Shown in pieces: positions 15,787 through 22,989 of a DNA stretch of 42,682 nt (within the stretch, counting starts at the first letter, position 1; each line of letters begins with the position of its first letter). Made by a program: the position numbers and the translations under genes. This DNA comes from Flavobacteriales bacterium (lineage in GTDB: Bacteria > Bacteroidota > Bacteroidia > Flavobacteriales_D > Cryomorphaceae): the NCBI GenBank assembly GCA_022448105.1, contig JAKVAV010000029.1, forward strand, positions 1 to 42,682. The letters are read 5' to 3'. The notes beneath the pieces are model-generated. The model did not search any database. It had not been told where the DNA came from and worked only from the letters and a program-made list of their open reading frames with translations.

Positions 15787-16002
15787 ATGCTTGCCCTTCA
15801 CAGTCCTGTCAATTGTCTTAATCATAAGGGTTGTGAAATTGAGTATTACCAAGAATTTGATGAGACTATTCAAGTGGTCTTTACGCAAAGACTGAGCTTT
15901 TTAGAGAAAATGGGATTCTCCAAGTGTTCTCGTTCAGATCGGAAAAAGAATAGCCAAATACTTCCGCTCAAAACCAAAAAAAATGAAGGACAACAGAATT
16001 GA
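15787..16002 (+). CDS. Doubtful small ORF, 71 aa
   Basis: No family recognised. The N-terminal half has three cysteines (CLNHKGC and one near residue 47), and the C-terminal third is a lysine/asparagine-rich tail of low complexity. No signal peptide, promoter box or neighbour context supports it. Possibly a remnant of a larger lost gene. Confidence 0.2.
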   Translation: MLALHSPVNCLNHKGCEIEYYQEFDETIQVVFTQRLSFLEKMGFSKCSRSDRKKNSQILPLKTKKNEGQQN

Positions 16003-16109
16003 CCTGAGTTAACTTACTTCAAACTCTTTATAAGTGTACCGCTTGCCTTATATTTAAGCCATTCCACATTAATTTGTCTTAAACAAAATATTCTAAGCCT
16101 AACTTGCGC

Positions 16110-16117
16110 TATTTTTG
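16110..16117 (+). promoter_or_regulatory. Candidate -7 promoter box giving a near-leaderless transcript
   Basis: TATTTTTG fits TAnnTTTG and ends 6 bp before the ATG at 16124. If used, transcription would start at about the start codon itself, giving a leaderless mRNA. The match may be chance in AT-rich DNA. Confidence 0.4.
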
Positions 16118-16123
16118 AAAGAA

Positions 16124-16498
16124 ATGAAATTATCCTCTACCTCTAAAATAATTCTAGGAGTTCTAACTATTCTCCAGCTTTTCGCAGGTTTAGGCATAGT
16201 CGTTTGGGTCTTTGCTCGCTTTCTGCCTAAAGTGATTGCAGCCGGAGATGATCCCAATCCAGAACTATTTTTGGGTCTTTTTGGGGGGATTGTTCTTTGG
16301 ACAATTTTGTTGAGCCTTTTCAGCACCTTATTGCTTGTGTTCTATTTGATCCATGCGGGCACGAATAAGCAGACAAGCACGGGGGTGAAGATTCTATGGA
16401 TTTTTCTCATTCTCATCTTCAACGGCTTGGCTGAGATCGTGTATTTCTTTTTGGAGGTTCTTCCCGAAAAATCTTTGACAGCTAAGCTAGAAAATTAG
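16124..16498 (+). CDS. Small integral membrane protein
   Basis: 124 residues from ATG at 16124; a TTG three codons upstream (16115) is possible but overlaps the predicted promoter box. Three transmembrane helices are visible at about 9-31, 47-73 and 85-110, with short polar loops (PKVIAAGDDPNPE between the first two). No family name is recognised; the size and three-helix layout resemble small PLDc_N- or DUF-type membrane proteins of flavobacteria. It converges with paaE, the stops being 4 bp apart. Confidence 0.65.
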   Translation: MKLSSTSKIILGVLTILQLFAGLGIVVWVFARFLPKVIAAGDDPNPELFLGLFGGIVLWTILLSLFSTLLLVFYLIHAGTNKQTSTGVKILWIFLILIFNGLAEIVYFFLEVLPEKSLTAKLEN

Positions 16499-16502
16499 GT
16501 GG

Positions 16503-17597
16503 TTAAGGTTCATCAAAGTCTACCACGATAGAAGGGGTCGTAGGATGCGCTTGGCATGTAAGAACATATCCATCGCTTACTTCTTTGTCTGTCAAGGCAT
16601 AATTGACGTCCATCACTGCACGCCCTTCGGTGATTTTGGCTCGACAGGTACAGCAAGAACCACCGGTGCAAGCGTAAGGTGCGTCTAGACCGGCATCTAG
16701 TATCAAGTCTAAAATATTCTCATTACTAGAGATGGGAATATCAACTTCCTCTTCATCAAGAATTACTCTCATTTTGGAATTCTCAATTGCTGTCTTTCCG
16801 TCACCTAAAGTTTGTGCAGGGTCCATTTCATCCCCTTCATCTTCCTCGCTTTTTGGTGTTGAAAACAGCTCGTAGTGAATCTGTTCTTTTGAAACCCCTC
16901 TTTCTAAAAGCTCGTCATTGATACCCATGATCATATCGTATGGGCCACAGATAAAGTATTCATCGGCAGAAGCCGTTGGACTATATTTTAAGAGGAGCTC
17001 GCGGCACTTTTCCTTTGATAGTCTCCCGGAGAGCAGAGGATCGACTGTTTCCTCACGGCTCAAAAGGTGAATGACCCTCAAGCGCCCGTCGTATTCTTGA
17101 CTTAGCTCTTCCAGTTCCGATTTGAAAATAATATCGCTCGTGCTTTTGTTTCCGTAGAATAATGTGAATTTACTGTTATCGTCTGATTTTAAGGCTGTTT
17201 TAAGCAAGGACAAGATTGGTGTGATCCCACTCCCAGCAGCAAAGCCGACATACACCTTGGGAGTAGATGCAGGCATTTCTGTGTAGAAGTTACCCATGGG
17301 CTTCATTACCTCTAGAACTTGCCCTACTTTTACGCCGTTATTGAGGAAGCCACTCATCCTTCCGTTTTCTATTTCTTTTACAGCTATTCTCAGGTCATGA
17401 TCCACCACTGGACTAGAACAGGCGGAGTATGATCTCCTCAGTTCTTCACCATTTAAGGTCTCTTTAATAGTGATGTATTGCCCCTGTTTGTATTGAAATT
17501 CTGACTTTAGGTCAATTGGGATGTCGAAAGAGATAGAAACGCATTCACTAGTTTCCTGTCGTACGTTTTTAATTTTTAGTTGGTGAAATTGAGCCAT
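16503..17597 (-). CDS. paaE: Phenylacetyl-CoA epoxidase reductase-type protein PaaE
   Basis: 364 residues with the class IA reductase order. FAD domain at about 1-105 (RRSYSACSSP binds flavin); NAD domain at about 110-235 (GFAAGSGITPILSLLKT and YFICGPYDMI); C-terminal plant-type [2Fe-2S] ferredoxin at about 270-364 with ligands C310, C315, C318 and C348 (CX4CX2C...C). PaaE passes electrons from NADPH to the di-iron oxygenase PaaABCD, which epoxidises phenylacetyl-CoA. The name fits length, domain order and the paa operon elsewhere in the window, but paaABCD themselves are not here; a general ferredoxin reductase of the same type (for example for a desaturase) cannot be excluded. Confidence 0.8.
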   Translation of the reverse strand: MAQFHQLKIKNVRQETSECVSISFDIPIDLKSEFQYKQGQYITIKETLNGEELRRSYSACSSPVVDHDLRIAVKEIENGRMSGFLNNGVKVGQVLEVMKPMGNFYTEMPASTPKVYVGFAAGSGITPILSLLKTALKSDDNSKFTLFYGNKSTSDIIFKSELEELSQEYDGRLRVIHLLSREETVDPLLSGRLSKEKCRELLLKYSPTASADEYFICGPYDMIMGINDELLERGVSKEQIHYELFSTPKSEEDEGDEMDPAQTLGDGKTAIENSKMRVILDEEEVDIPISSNENILDLILDAGLDAPYACTGGSCCTCRAKITEGRAVMDVNYALTDKEVSDGYVLTCQAHPTTPSIVVDFDEP

Positions 17598-17702
17598 ATA
17601 GTGCTTCGTTTTTGGAGAAACTCAGTTGCTAATCTGTATTTATTGGTTGATAAACGCCCAAAGCTTTCCAATGTTTTAAACTCAGAAGTAGTGTATGTTC
17701 GG

Positions 17703-19787
17703 TTAAGCGGATAAGAGCTGATGCATAGATTTTTTTACCTTCTCAGCATTTGGAATCATCGTCTTTTCCAATGTCGAATTCAACGGAATCGCGGGAAGGT
17801 CCTCAGCCCCCAAGACTCTTACCGGAGCATCTAAATCATAGAAGCAATTCTCCTGAATAGACCCGGCAATACTCTTAGCAAAAGTGCATCCAATCTGCTC
17901 TTCGGTCACCACCAAACATTTACCGTGTAGGCGAGCTCGTTCGTAAACTAATTTTGAGTCCCAAGGCGATACAGATCTCAAGTCTACAACTTCTATTTGA
18001 CCTGGGAAATCCACTGACGCAGTCTTGGCCCAGTAGACACCCATTCCATAAGTAACTACCAAAATGCTTTCTCCGGATTTAATTTTGTTGTCATTTGCCT
18101 CTAGGGCAATTCTTCCTTTGCCAATTGGCACTGCGTAGTCTCTATCTGGGATGACCGATTTTGCTTCTTCCGTGCCTTTTATCTTACTCCAATAAAGGCC
18201 TTTATGCTCGAGAACTACTACGGGATTTGGATCATAATAAGCGGCTTTCATCAATCCTTTTAAATCGGCTCCATTTGATGGATAGACCACTTTGATCCCT
18301 CTTATATTTGCCAACACTGATTCCACCGAAGAAGAGTGGTAGGGTCCACCACTTCCATAAGCCCCTATCGGAACACGTATTACTGCCGAGGCTGGCCACT
18401 TACCGTTTGTTAGATAATAACTTCTACTAAGCTCCGTAAATAGTTGATTCAGTCCAGGCCAAATGTAGTCTGCAAATTGAACTTCTACGATCGGCTTCGC
18501 ACCAGCGGCAGCCATACCTACAGTGCTGCCGATGATGAAGGCTTCCATAATAGGCGTATTAAAAACGCGCTCATCACCAAATTTTTGCGCAAGAGTAGCC
18601 GCTTCTCGGAAAACACCTCCCAATCTCCCGCCAACATCTTGCCCGTATAATATTGATTCTGGATGATCTTCTAAAATTTCCTGAACCGCGAAAAGTGCGC
18701 AATCAACCATCAGAGCAGTTTCACCATTATCCGGCACTCTTTGTCCAATTTCCTTTGTGATGGGAGTCGGAGCGAAATCGTGCATAAAGAGATCTTCTGG
18801 ATTAGGATCTTCTTGCTTTGCCGCTTCTTTGTAATCGGATTCTACCTTTTCATGAGCCTCAGTGCTGATTTTCTCAAGCATTGATTTGTCATGACCTGCC
18901 ATCAAAAGCTCATTTTTCAATCTTTCCCAAGGGTCTCTGCTTTGATGCTCTTCGAGGTCATCGCGGTACCATTCCATGCGCACACCCGAGGTGTGGTGGC
19001 CAAGAAGTGGAACTTTTGCATGTACCAAAAAGGGTCTCCTTTCTGACCTCACTGCTGCAAAAACCTCATGTAAGGTATTCCAACTTTCTTCGACACTGGC
19101 CCCATCTATACTTCTGACTTCAATTCCCTTAAAACCTCTAGCATAAAAAGCAGCATCGTTCGCTCTTACCTCATCGGCGCTGGCAGAAATGTCCCATTCA
19201 TTATCTTGAACCAAGAAGATAATAGGAAGTTGCTTGAGAGCTGACATTTGGAGGGCTTCACTTATTTCACCCTCTGTCATCGCAGCATCCCCAATACTGC
19301 ATACAACTATCGGTGATTCCTCATGCGACTCCATTAAACCTTGGCCTTCCAAGTACTTAATTCCCATGGCCACTCCAGTTGAAGGTATCGCTTGCATTCC
19401 GGTAGCACTAGAGTTATGAGGAATTTTTGGTTTGTTGTCATCCTTTAAACTTGGATGAGAGTAATATGTCCGTCCTCCCGAAAAGGGATCATCTTTCTTT
19501 GCCAGAAGTTGCAACATTAAATCAAACGGAGACATTCCAATTCCTAGAAGAATACTGTCGTCACGGTAATAGGGGAACACAAAGTCCTGAGAGTTGAGTT
19601 GCAAACCGCATGCAAGCTGAATAGCTTCATGTCCTCGAGAGGAAGCATGCACGTATTTGGCTGTTACAGCTTTTTCTCGCTCATAAAGCTCTGCCATTGC
19701 CTTAGAAGTACACATAAGCTTCCAAATGCGCAAAAGCACCTCTTCCGGAACTTTTAATTTCCGTTTACTCTCAGTATCGGTGGTCAT
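17703..19787 (-). CDS. Fused alpha/beta E1 component of a 2-oxoacid dehydrogenase (branched-chain type)
   Basis: 694 residues, twice the size of a single E1 subunit. Residues about 15-330 are the E1 alpha half with the thiamine diphosphate motif IGDAAMTEGEISEAL ... VQDN; the usual GDG is GDA here. Residues about 350-694 are the E1 beta half (ALFAVQEILEDHPESILYGQ, RVFNTPIMEAFIIGS, VEVQFADYIWPGLNQL). The fusion is common in Bacteroidota and is normally assigned to branched-chain 2-oxoacid decarboxylation, passing acyl groups to a lipoylated E2. No E2 or E3 gene is adjacent. A good -7 box (TACCTTTG) lies 18 bp upstream, followed by a 12-bp inverted repeat. Confidence 0.88.
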   Translation of the reverse strand: MTTDTESKRKLKVPEEVLLRIWKLMCTSKAMAELYEREKAVTAKYVHASSRGHEAIQLACGLQLNSQDFVFPYYRDDSILLGIGMSPFDLMLQLLAKKDDPFSGGRTYYSHPSLKDDNKPKIPHNSSATGMQAIPSTGVAMGIKYLEGQGLMESHEESPIVVCSIGDAAMTEGEISEALQMSALKQLPIIFLVQDNEWDISASADEVRANDAAFYARGFKGIEVRSIDGASVEESWNTLHEVFAAVRSERRPFLVHAKVPLLGHHTSGVRMEWYRDDLEEHQSRDPWERLKNELLMAGHDKSMLEKISTEAHEKVESDYKEAAKQEDPNPEDLFMHDFAPTPITKEIGQRVPDNGETALMVDCALFAVQEILEDHPESILYGQDVGGRLGGVFREAATLAQKFGDERVFNTPIMEAFIIGSTVGMAAAGAKPIVEVQFADYIWPGLNQLFTELSRSYYLTNGKWPASAVIRVPIGAYGSGGPYHSSSVESVLANIRGIKVVYPSNGADLKGLMKAAYYDPNPVVVLEHKGLYWSKIKGTEEAKSVIPDRDYAVPIGKGRIALEANDNKIKSGESILVVTYGMGVYWAKTASVDFPGQIEVVDLRSVSPWDSKLVYERARLHGKCLVVTEEQIGCTFAKSIAGSIQENCFYDLDAPVRVLGAEDLPAIPLNSTLEKTMIPNAEKVKKSMHQLLSA

Positions 19788-19804
19788 TGTACTAGGTTGT
19801 CGTG

Positions 19805-19812
19805 CAAAGGTA
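19805..19812 (-). promoter_or_regulatory. Candidate -7 promoter box of the fused E1 gene
   Basis: The minus strand reads TACCTTTGCA, an exact TAnnTTTG followed by the GCA often seen in flavobacterial promoters. It lies 18 bp from the ATG at 19787 and implies a leader of about 10 nt. Confidence 0.6.
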
Positions 19813-19828
19813 ATAACTTAGAGAATTG

Positions 19829-19860
19829 GTTGTTTTGAAGGTGAAAATCTTCAAAACAAC
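19829..19860. promoter_or_regulatory. 12+12 bp inverted repeat between divergent genes
   Basis: Perfect arms GTTGTTTTGAAG and CTTCAAAACAAC are separated by 8 nt (GTGAAAAT). It lies between the divergent E1 and PorT-like genes, upstream of both predicted -7 boxes (19805-19812 minus; TATATTTG at 19872-19879 plus), so it is well placed as a regulator site acting on both. No T run follows on either strand, which argues against a terminator. Confidence 0.55.
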
Positions 19861-19896
19861 ATAAATTGAGATATATTTGACTAAAACCATTAAGTC

Positions 19897-20472
19897 ATGA
19901 AGACTATCAGAATCCTTTTAGCCCTTGTTTTCGTCTTAGTTTTGTGTTCCGTAAAAGCTCAAGATAAGTCAGATAAACCAGCATCTGTAATTTTTACGGC
20001 AGGATGGAGCTTTGCAGATTTAAATCAAGGAAACCTATCCACAGATGCAAGAAGTGGGTTTTACATAGGATTGAGGAGGGACATCAAGCTTTTTCCAACT
20101 CTGCATATCGAGACTGGAGCGCTCTACGTTCAGAAAGGAGCGACCAGAGAATTAAATGATTCTAGAGAAGAGTTCGAGTTAGATTACATTGATATTCCAG
20201 CTGCCTTAAAATTGAAGCTCGGAGGATTGTACGCCTTGGGTGGGGTCTCAGGAAATGTTCGATTGAGCTCGAAAATTGGTGGAGAAAAAGCAAAGGGAAT
20301 TCAACCCTTTTCTCTTTCGTCAACTCTTGGAGCTGGGTTCAAATTCTTGATGTTTTCTATCGATGCAAGATGGAACCACACATTGACTGATATTCTCAAG
20401 GATAACGAGGATGATAGAATGTTTAATTCTTATTTTCTCATCGGTTTGAGTTACAACTTTCACAGGCGATAA
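19897..20472 (+). CDS. PorT-like outer-membrane beta-barrel protein
   Basis: 191 residues. Signal peptide 1-21 ending VKAQ. The mature chain is a set of amphipathic strands with the PorT-family pattern: FYIGLRRDIKLFPTLHIETGALYVQKGA, then YIDIPAALKLKLGGLYALGGV, then FSIDARWNHTLTDI, closing with an aromatic LIGLSYNFHRR terminal strand. PorT family members are about 200-residue outer-membrane barrels; the founder takes part in type IX secretion, but most paralogues have no assigned role. A TATATTTG -7-like box lies 18 bp upstream. The gene precedes def by 58 bp on the same strand. Confidence 0.78.
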   Translation: MKTIRILLALVFVLVLCSVKAQDKSDKPASVIFTAGWSFADLNQGNLSTDARSGFYIGLRRDIKLFPTLHIETGALYVQKGATRELNDSREEFELDYIDIPAALKLKLGGLYALGGVSGNVRLSSKIGGEKAKGIQPFSLSSTLGAGFKFLMFSIDARWNHTLTDILKDNEDDRMFNSYFLIGLSYNFHRR

Positions 20473-20530
20473 TTTTAATATCCTTCCTCGACATACGTCA
20501 AATTGAAAACATCTTCGCTATTTTCGCCGG

Positions 20531-21115
20531 ATGATTTTACCGATAGTAGCCTACGGAGATCTTGTTCTCAAAAAGAAAGCAGAGGACATTGAGAAAGATT
20601 ATGAAAAACTCGATGAGCTCATAGAAAATATGTTTGAGACGATGTACGGAGCTCAGGGTATTGGTTTAGCCGCTCCACAAATAGGAAAGTCGATACGGCT
20701 CTTTATTGTGGATGCTTCCCCATTCGGTGATGACGAAGAAGATCCTGAAGCTCAAAAAGTAAAGGACTTCAAAGAGGTATTCATCAATGCTCAAATCGTA
20801 GAGGAAAAAGGAGAGCCAATGGTTTTCCCAGAAGGCTGTTTAAGCATACCAAATATTCGCGAAGAGGTCACCAGAAACGATACAATTCTCATCGAGTATT
20901 ACGACAGAGATTGGAATTTCCAAAGAAGGGAGTTCGACGGGTATGCTGCTAGAATTATTCAGCATGAATATGATCATATTGATGGAATACTGTTTACGGA
21001 TCACCTAAAACCGCTTAAAAAGAAATTGTTGAAGAGGAAATTGATGGACATATCAAAAGGGAAAGTGGAGGTGGCTTATCGAATGAAATTTCCTAAAATG
21101 AAATTGAAAAGATGA
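20531..21115 (+). CDS. def: Peptide deformylase
   Basis: 194 residues with all three catalytic motifs: GIGLAAPQIG at 43-52, EGCLSIP with metal ligand C103, and QHEYDHIDG with H145, E146 and H149. It removes the formyl group from the initiator methionine of new proteins and uses Fe2+. The insertion DDEEDPEAQK near residue 68-77 is common in Bacteroidota deformylases. The start MILPIVAYGDLVLKK is the family's typical N-terminus. The stop overlaps the ATG of the next gene (ATGA at 21112). The formate it releases can be used by the fhs product, but the genes are not linked. Confidence 0.97.
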   Translation: MILPIVAYGDLVLKKKAEDIEKDYEKLDELIENMFETMYGAQGIGLAAPQIGKSIRLFIVDASPFGDDEEDPEAQKVKDFKEVFINAQIVEEKGEPMVFPEGCLSIPNIREEVTRNDTILIEYYDRDWNFQRREFDGYAARIIQHEYDHIDGILFTDHLKPLKKKLLKRKLMDISKGKVEVAYRMKFPKMKLKR

Positions 21116-21675
21116 AGAAACTGCTCCTTCTCGCATGTGTAATTGCCGTTATAGGATGCTCAAGTGATACAAAAGTCACGCAAAGAGCCAAGTCCAATGC
21201 CGAGATGCGTGATTTGATGATCGGAAGAATCGATAGCATGGAAACGGCTATGAGAAATGCTGATCTCCAACCAGACGATGAGTTAATGGCAAACCTTCTT
21301 CGAACCTATGTCGAGTTTTCGGAGAGATATCCAGCCGATGTTCAAAAAACACCTGAGCTTCTTTATAAAGCAGCTGCTTTAGCTAGGGGTGTTGAGCTAC
21401 CTGTGAAAGCGATTAAATTTTACGACAAGATTTTGACTGATTTTCCCAATTGGGAGAAAGCTCCAGAGGTAGCCTTTCTGAATGCCTTCACATACGACGA
21501 AGATCTTAAGGCACCTGACCTGGCTAAGGAAGCCTACGAAGAAGTAATAAGTAAGTATCCAGGCGATAAATGGGCCATACAAGCCAAACAGAGAATGGCC
21601 ACCATTGACATGAGCGACGAGGAACTCATCGAATTTCTTAAAAAGAAACAGACGGAAGGCGCTGAAGCTAATTAG
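21112..21675 (+). CDS. TPR-type lipoprotein downstream of def
   Basis: 187 residues. Lipobox VIGC, with the lipidated cysteine at residue 16. The remainder is helical with tetratricopeptide-like repeats at about 85-175 (for example PVKAIKFYDKILTDFPNWEKAPEV and LAKEAYEEVISKYPGDKWAIQAK), suggesting a protein-interaction scaffold at the membrane, similar in style to YfgC/BamD-like repeats but without their signature. Translationally coupled to def by an ATGA overlap. The 3' end overlaps the convergent gene at 21668 by 8 bp. Confidence 0.8.
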   Translation: MKKLLLLACVIAVIGCSSDTKVTQRAKSNAEMRDLMIGRIDSMETAMRNADLQPDDELMANLLRTYVEFSERYPADVQKTPELLYKAAALARGVELPVKAIKFYDKILTDFPNWEKAPEVAFLNAFTYDEDLKAPDLAKEAYEEVISKYPGDKWAIQAKQRMATIDMSDEELIEFLKKKQTEGAEAN

Positions 21676-22081
21676 AATCGCAAGCCTCTATCATTTTAAC
21701 TTCGATTTCATCTAAGCTGAAGCTGAAGTGACTATTCTTTAGTTGCTCTGAGGTGAAATTTTCTGGCATGAAATATATTCCATTCAACTTCCCAACACGA
21801 GACTTTAGGCCGGGTATACATTCGTCTTCGATTCTGCCCGATTCTCTTAAAATCCCCTCGTAGTAAAGGTTTATATCCAAGGACAGAATAAGCGCCTCTT
21901 TGATTGTATTCTGCACTTTTAGAAGGATTGCATCTTTCCTTATTCCGCTCGCATCTCTGGCTAAACCCCACTTGGTCGAAATTTCTAAACCGTTTACTTT
22001 TTGATATTCATTGTACCCTTTTTGAGCGTTGATGTCCGGAAAAATAAGTACCAAGATAAATGCAAGCAGTCCAGTTCTCAT
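21668..22081 (-). CDS. Secreted protein of unknown function, 137 aa
   Basis: A signal peptide of about 19 residues ends in INAQ. The mature part of about 118 residues looks like a beta-sandwich: AILLKVQNTIKEALILSLDINLYYEGIL has the alternating pattern of an Ig-like domain, and two cysteines (EDECIPG and EACDS) could form a disulfide. No family recognised. It starts 86 bp from the divergent RnfD-like gene and overlaps the TPR gene end by 8 bp. CAAAGATG near 22096 is a near-miss -7 box for it. Confidence 0.65.
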   Translation of the reverse strand: MRTGLLAFILVLIFPDINAQKGYNEYQKVNGLEISTKWGLARDASGIRKDAILLKVQNTIKEALILSLDINLYYEGILRESGRIEDECIPGLKSRVGKLNGIYFMPENFTSEQLKNSHFSFSLDEIEVKMIEACDSN

Positions 22082-22167
22082 ATGTTTAATTTTAACAAAG
22101 ATGTAGATAAAAATGATGCCAAATTGAACTTATCAGAACATGCCGTGTACTGGAAGTAAAGTTCAAT

Positions 22168-22989
22168 ATGAAGCTTGCGCAAATACTCTCTGCAGAAAGA
22201 GATGACCCAAGATGTCTCCAGATTTTTCTTCTTTCGTCGTTTTTGATTTACGGCTTCCTTTTTTTAAACTGGTCTTCAAGCTGGGAAGTATTTGCGTCGG
22301 CTCTAGGGAGTACAGCTTTCAGTCAATGGATTTGGATAAGATACCGAGGAGGTTCTCTGCACTCTTTGAAAAGTGCAATGATAAGTGGCTTAGGACTATG
22401 TCTCCTTCTTAAAGTTGATTCCTCATGGGTGATGGCCTTGGCAGGAATACTGACCATTAGCTCTAAGTATCTATTGCGCTATCAAAGTAAGCACATATTC
22501 AACCCAACCAACTTTGGCATTATCGTTACTGTGTTTTTTGGTCATGCATGGATTGATCCTGGGCAATGGGGGCAAGGTGATTCTACTCTAGCTTTAATCG
22601 TTTTGGGTGCTGTAGGAATATTGCTTCGGGTAAAGAGATGGGACCTATCAGTAACCTTTTTGGGGTCCATGTTTTTTCTTGAGGCCCTTCGTCTGATACT
22701 TTATTTAGGCTGGGATTTTCCGGTGCTCTTTCATCGTTTTGAGAGCGGTACGATTTTGCTCTTTGCTTTCTTCATGATTACCGATCCCAAAACCACTCCA
22801 AATAGCCGGAAAGGAAGAGTGATATGGGGAGTTTTGATTGCTTCGGTAAGCTTTGTCTTAGGGCAGTATTTCTATCTCTATGAAGCTCCATTAATCGCAT
22901 TATTTACTATCTCATTAACAACTCCACTGCTCGACTTGCTGTACAAAGCTGAGCGTTTCTCGTGGACTATCAAAACGCAAAACATATGA
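22168..22989 (+). CDS. Orphan RnfD/NqrB family membrane protein
   Basis: 273 residues with about nine transmembrane helices. The NQR2/RnfD family shows in HIFNPTNFGIIV (about 110-121) and in FESGTILLFAFFMITDPKTTP (about 191-211), which matches the FMN-binding S(T)GAT ... FFxATDPVT region of RnfD/NqrB. The flavin threonine is off by one place: SGT-I instead of SGAT, so covalent FMN is uncertain. No other Rnf or Nqr subunit is present, so it is not part of a standard complex here. Its stop overlaps the ATG of the DUF2330 gene (ATGA at 22986), implying a shared function. Expected location: inner membrane. Confidence 0.82.
   Translation: MKLAQILSAERDDPRCLQIFLLSSFLIYGFLFLNWSSSWEVFASALGSTAFSQWIWIRYRGGSLHSLKSAMISGLGLCLLLKVDSSWVMALAGILTISSKYLLRYQSKHIFNPTNFGIIVTVFFGHAWIDPGQWGQGDSTLALIVLGAVGILLRVKRWDLSVTFLGSMFFLEALRLILYLGWDFPVLFHRFESGTILLFAFFMITDPKTTPNSRKGRVIWGVLIASVSFVLGQYFYLYEAPLIALFTISLTTPLLDLLYKAERFSWTIKTQNI

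Larger units (their letters stand above)
15356..16109. other. Gene-poor region with two doubtful small ORFs
   Basis: About 800 bp between the PhoD-type gene and the small membrane protein at 16124. It holds two unrecognised small ORFs (15425-15646 minus and 15787-16002 plus, listed separately), no tRNA and no clear terminator. The texture resembles the other long gaps of this window, where mobile-element remnants sit, but I could not identify a remnant here. Confidence 0.4.
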
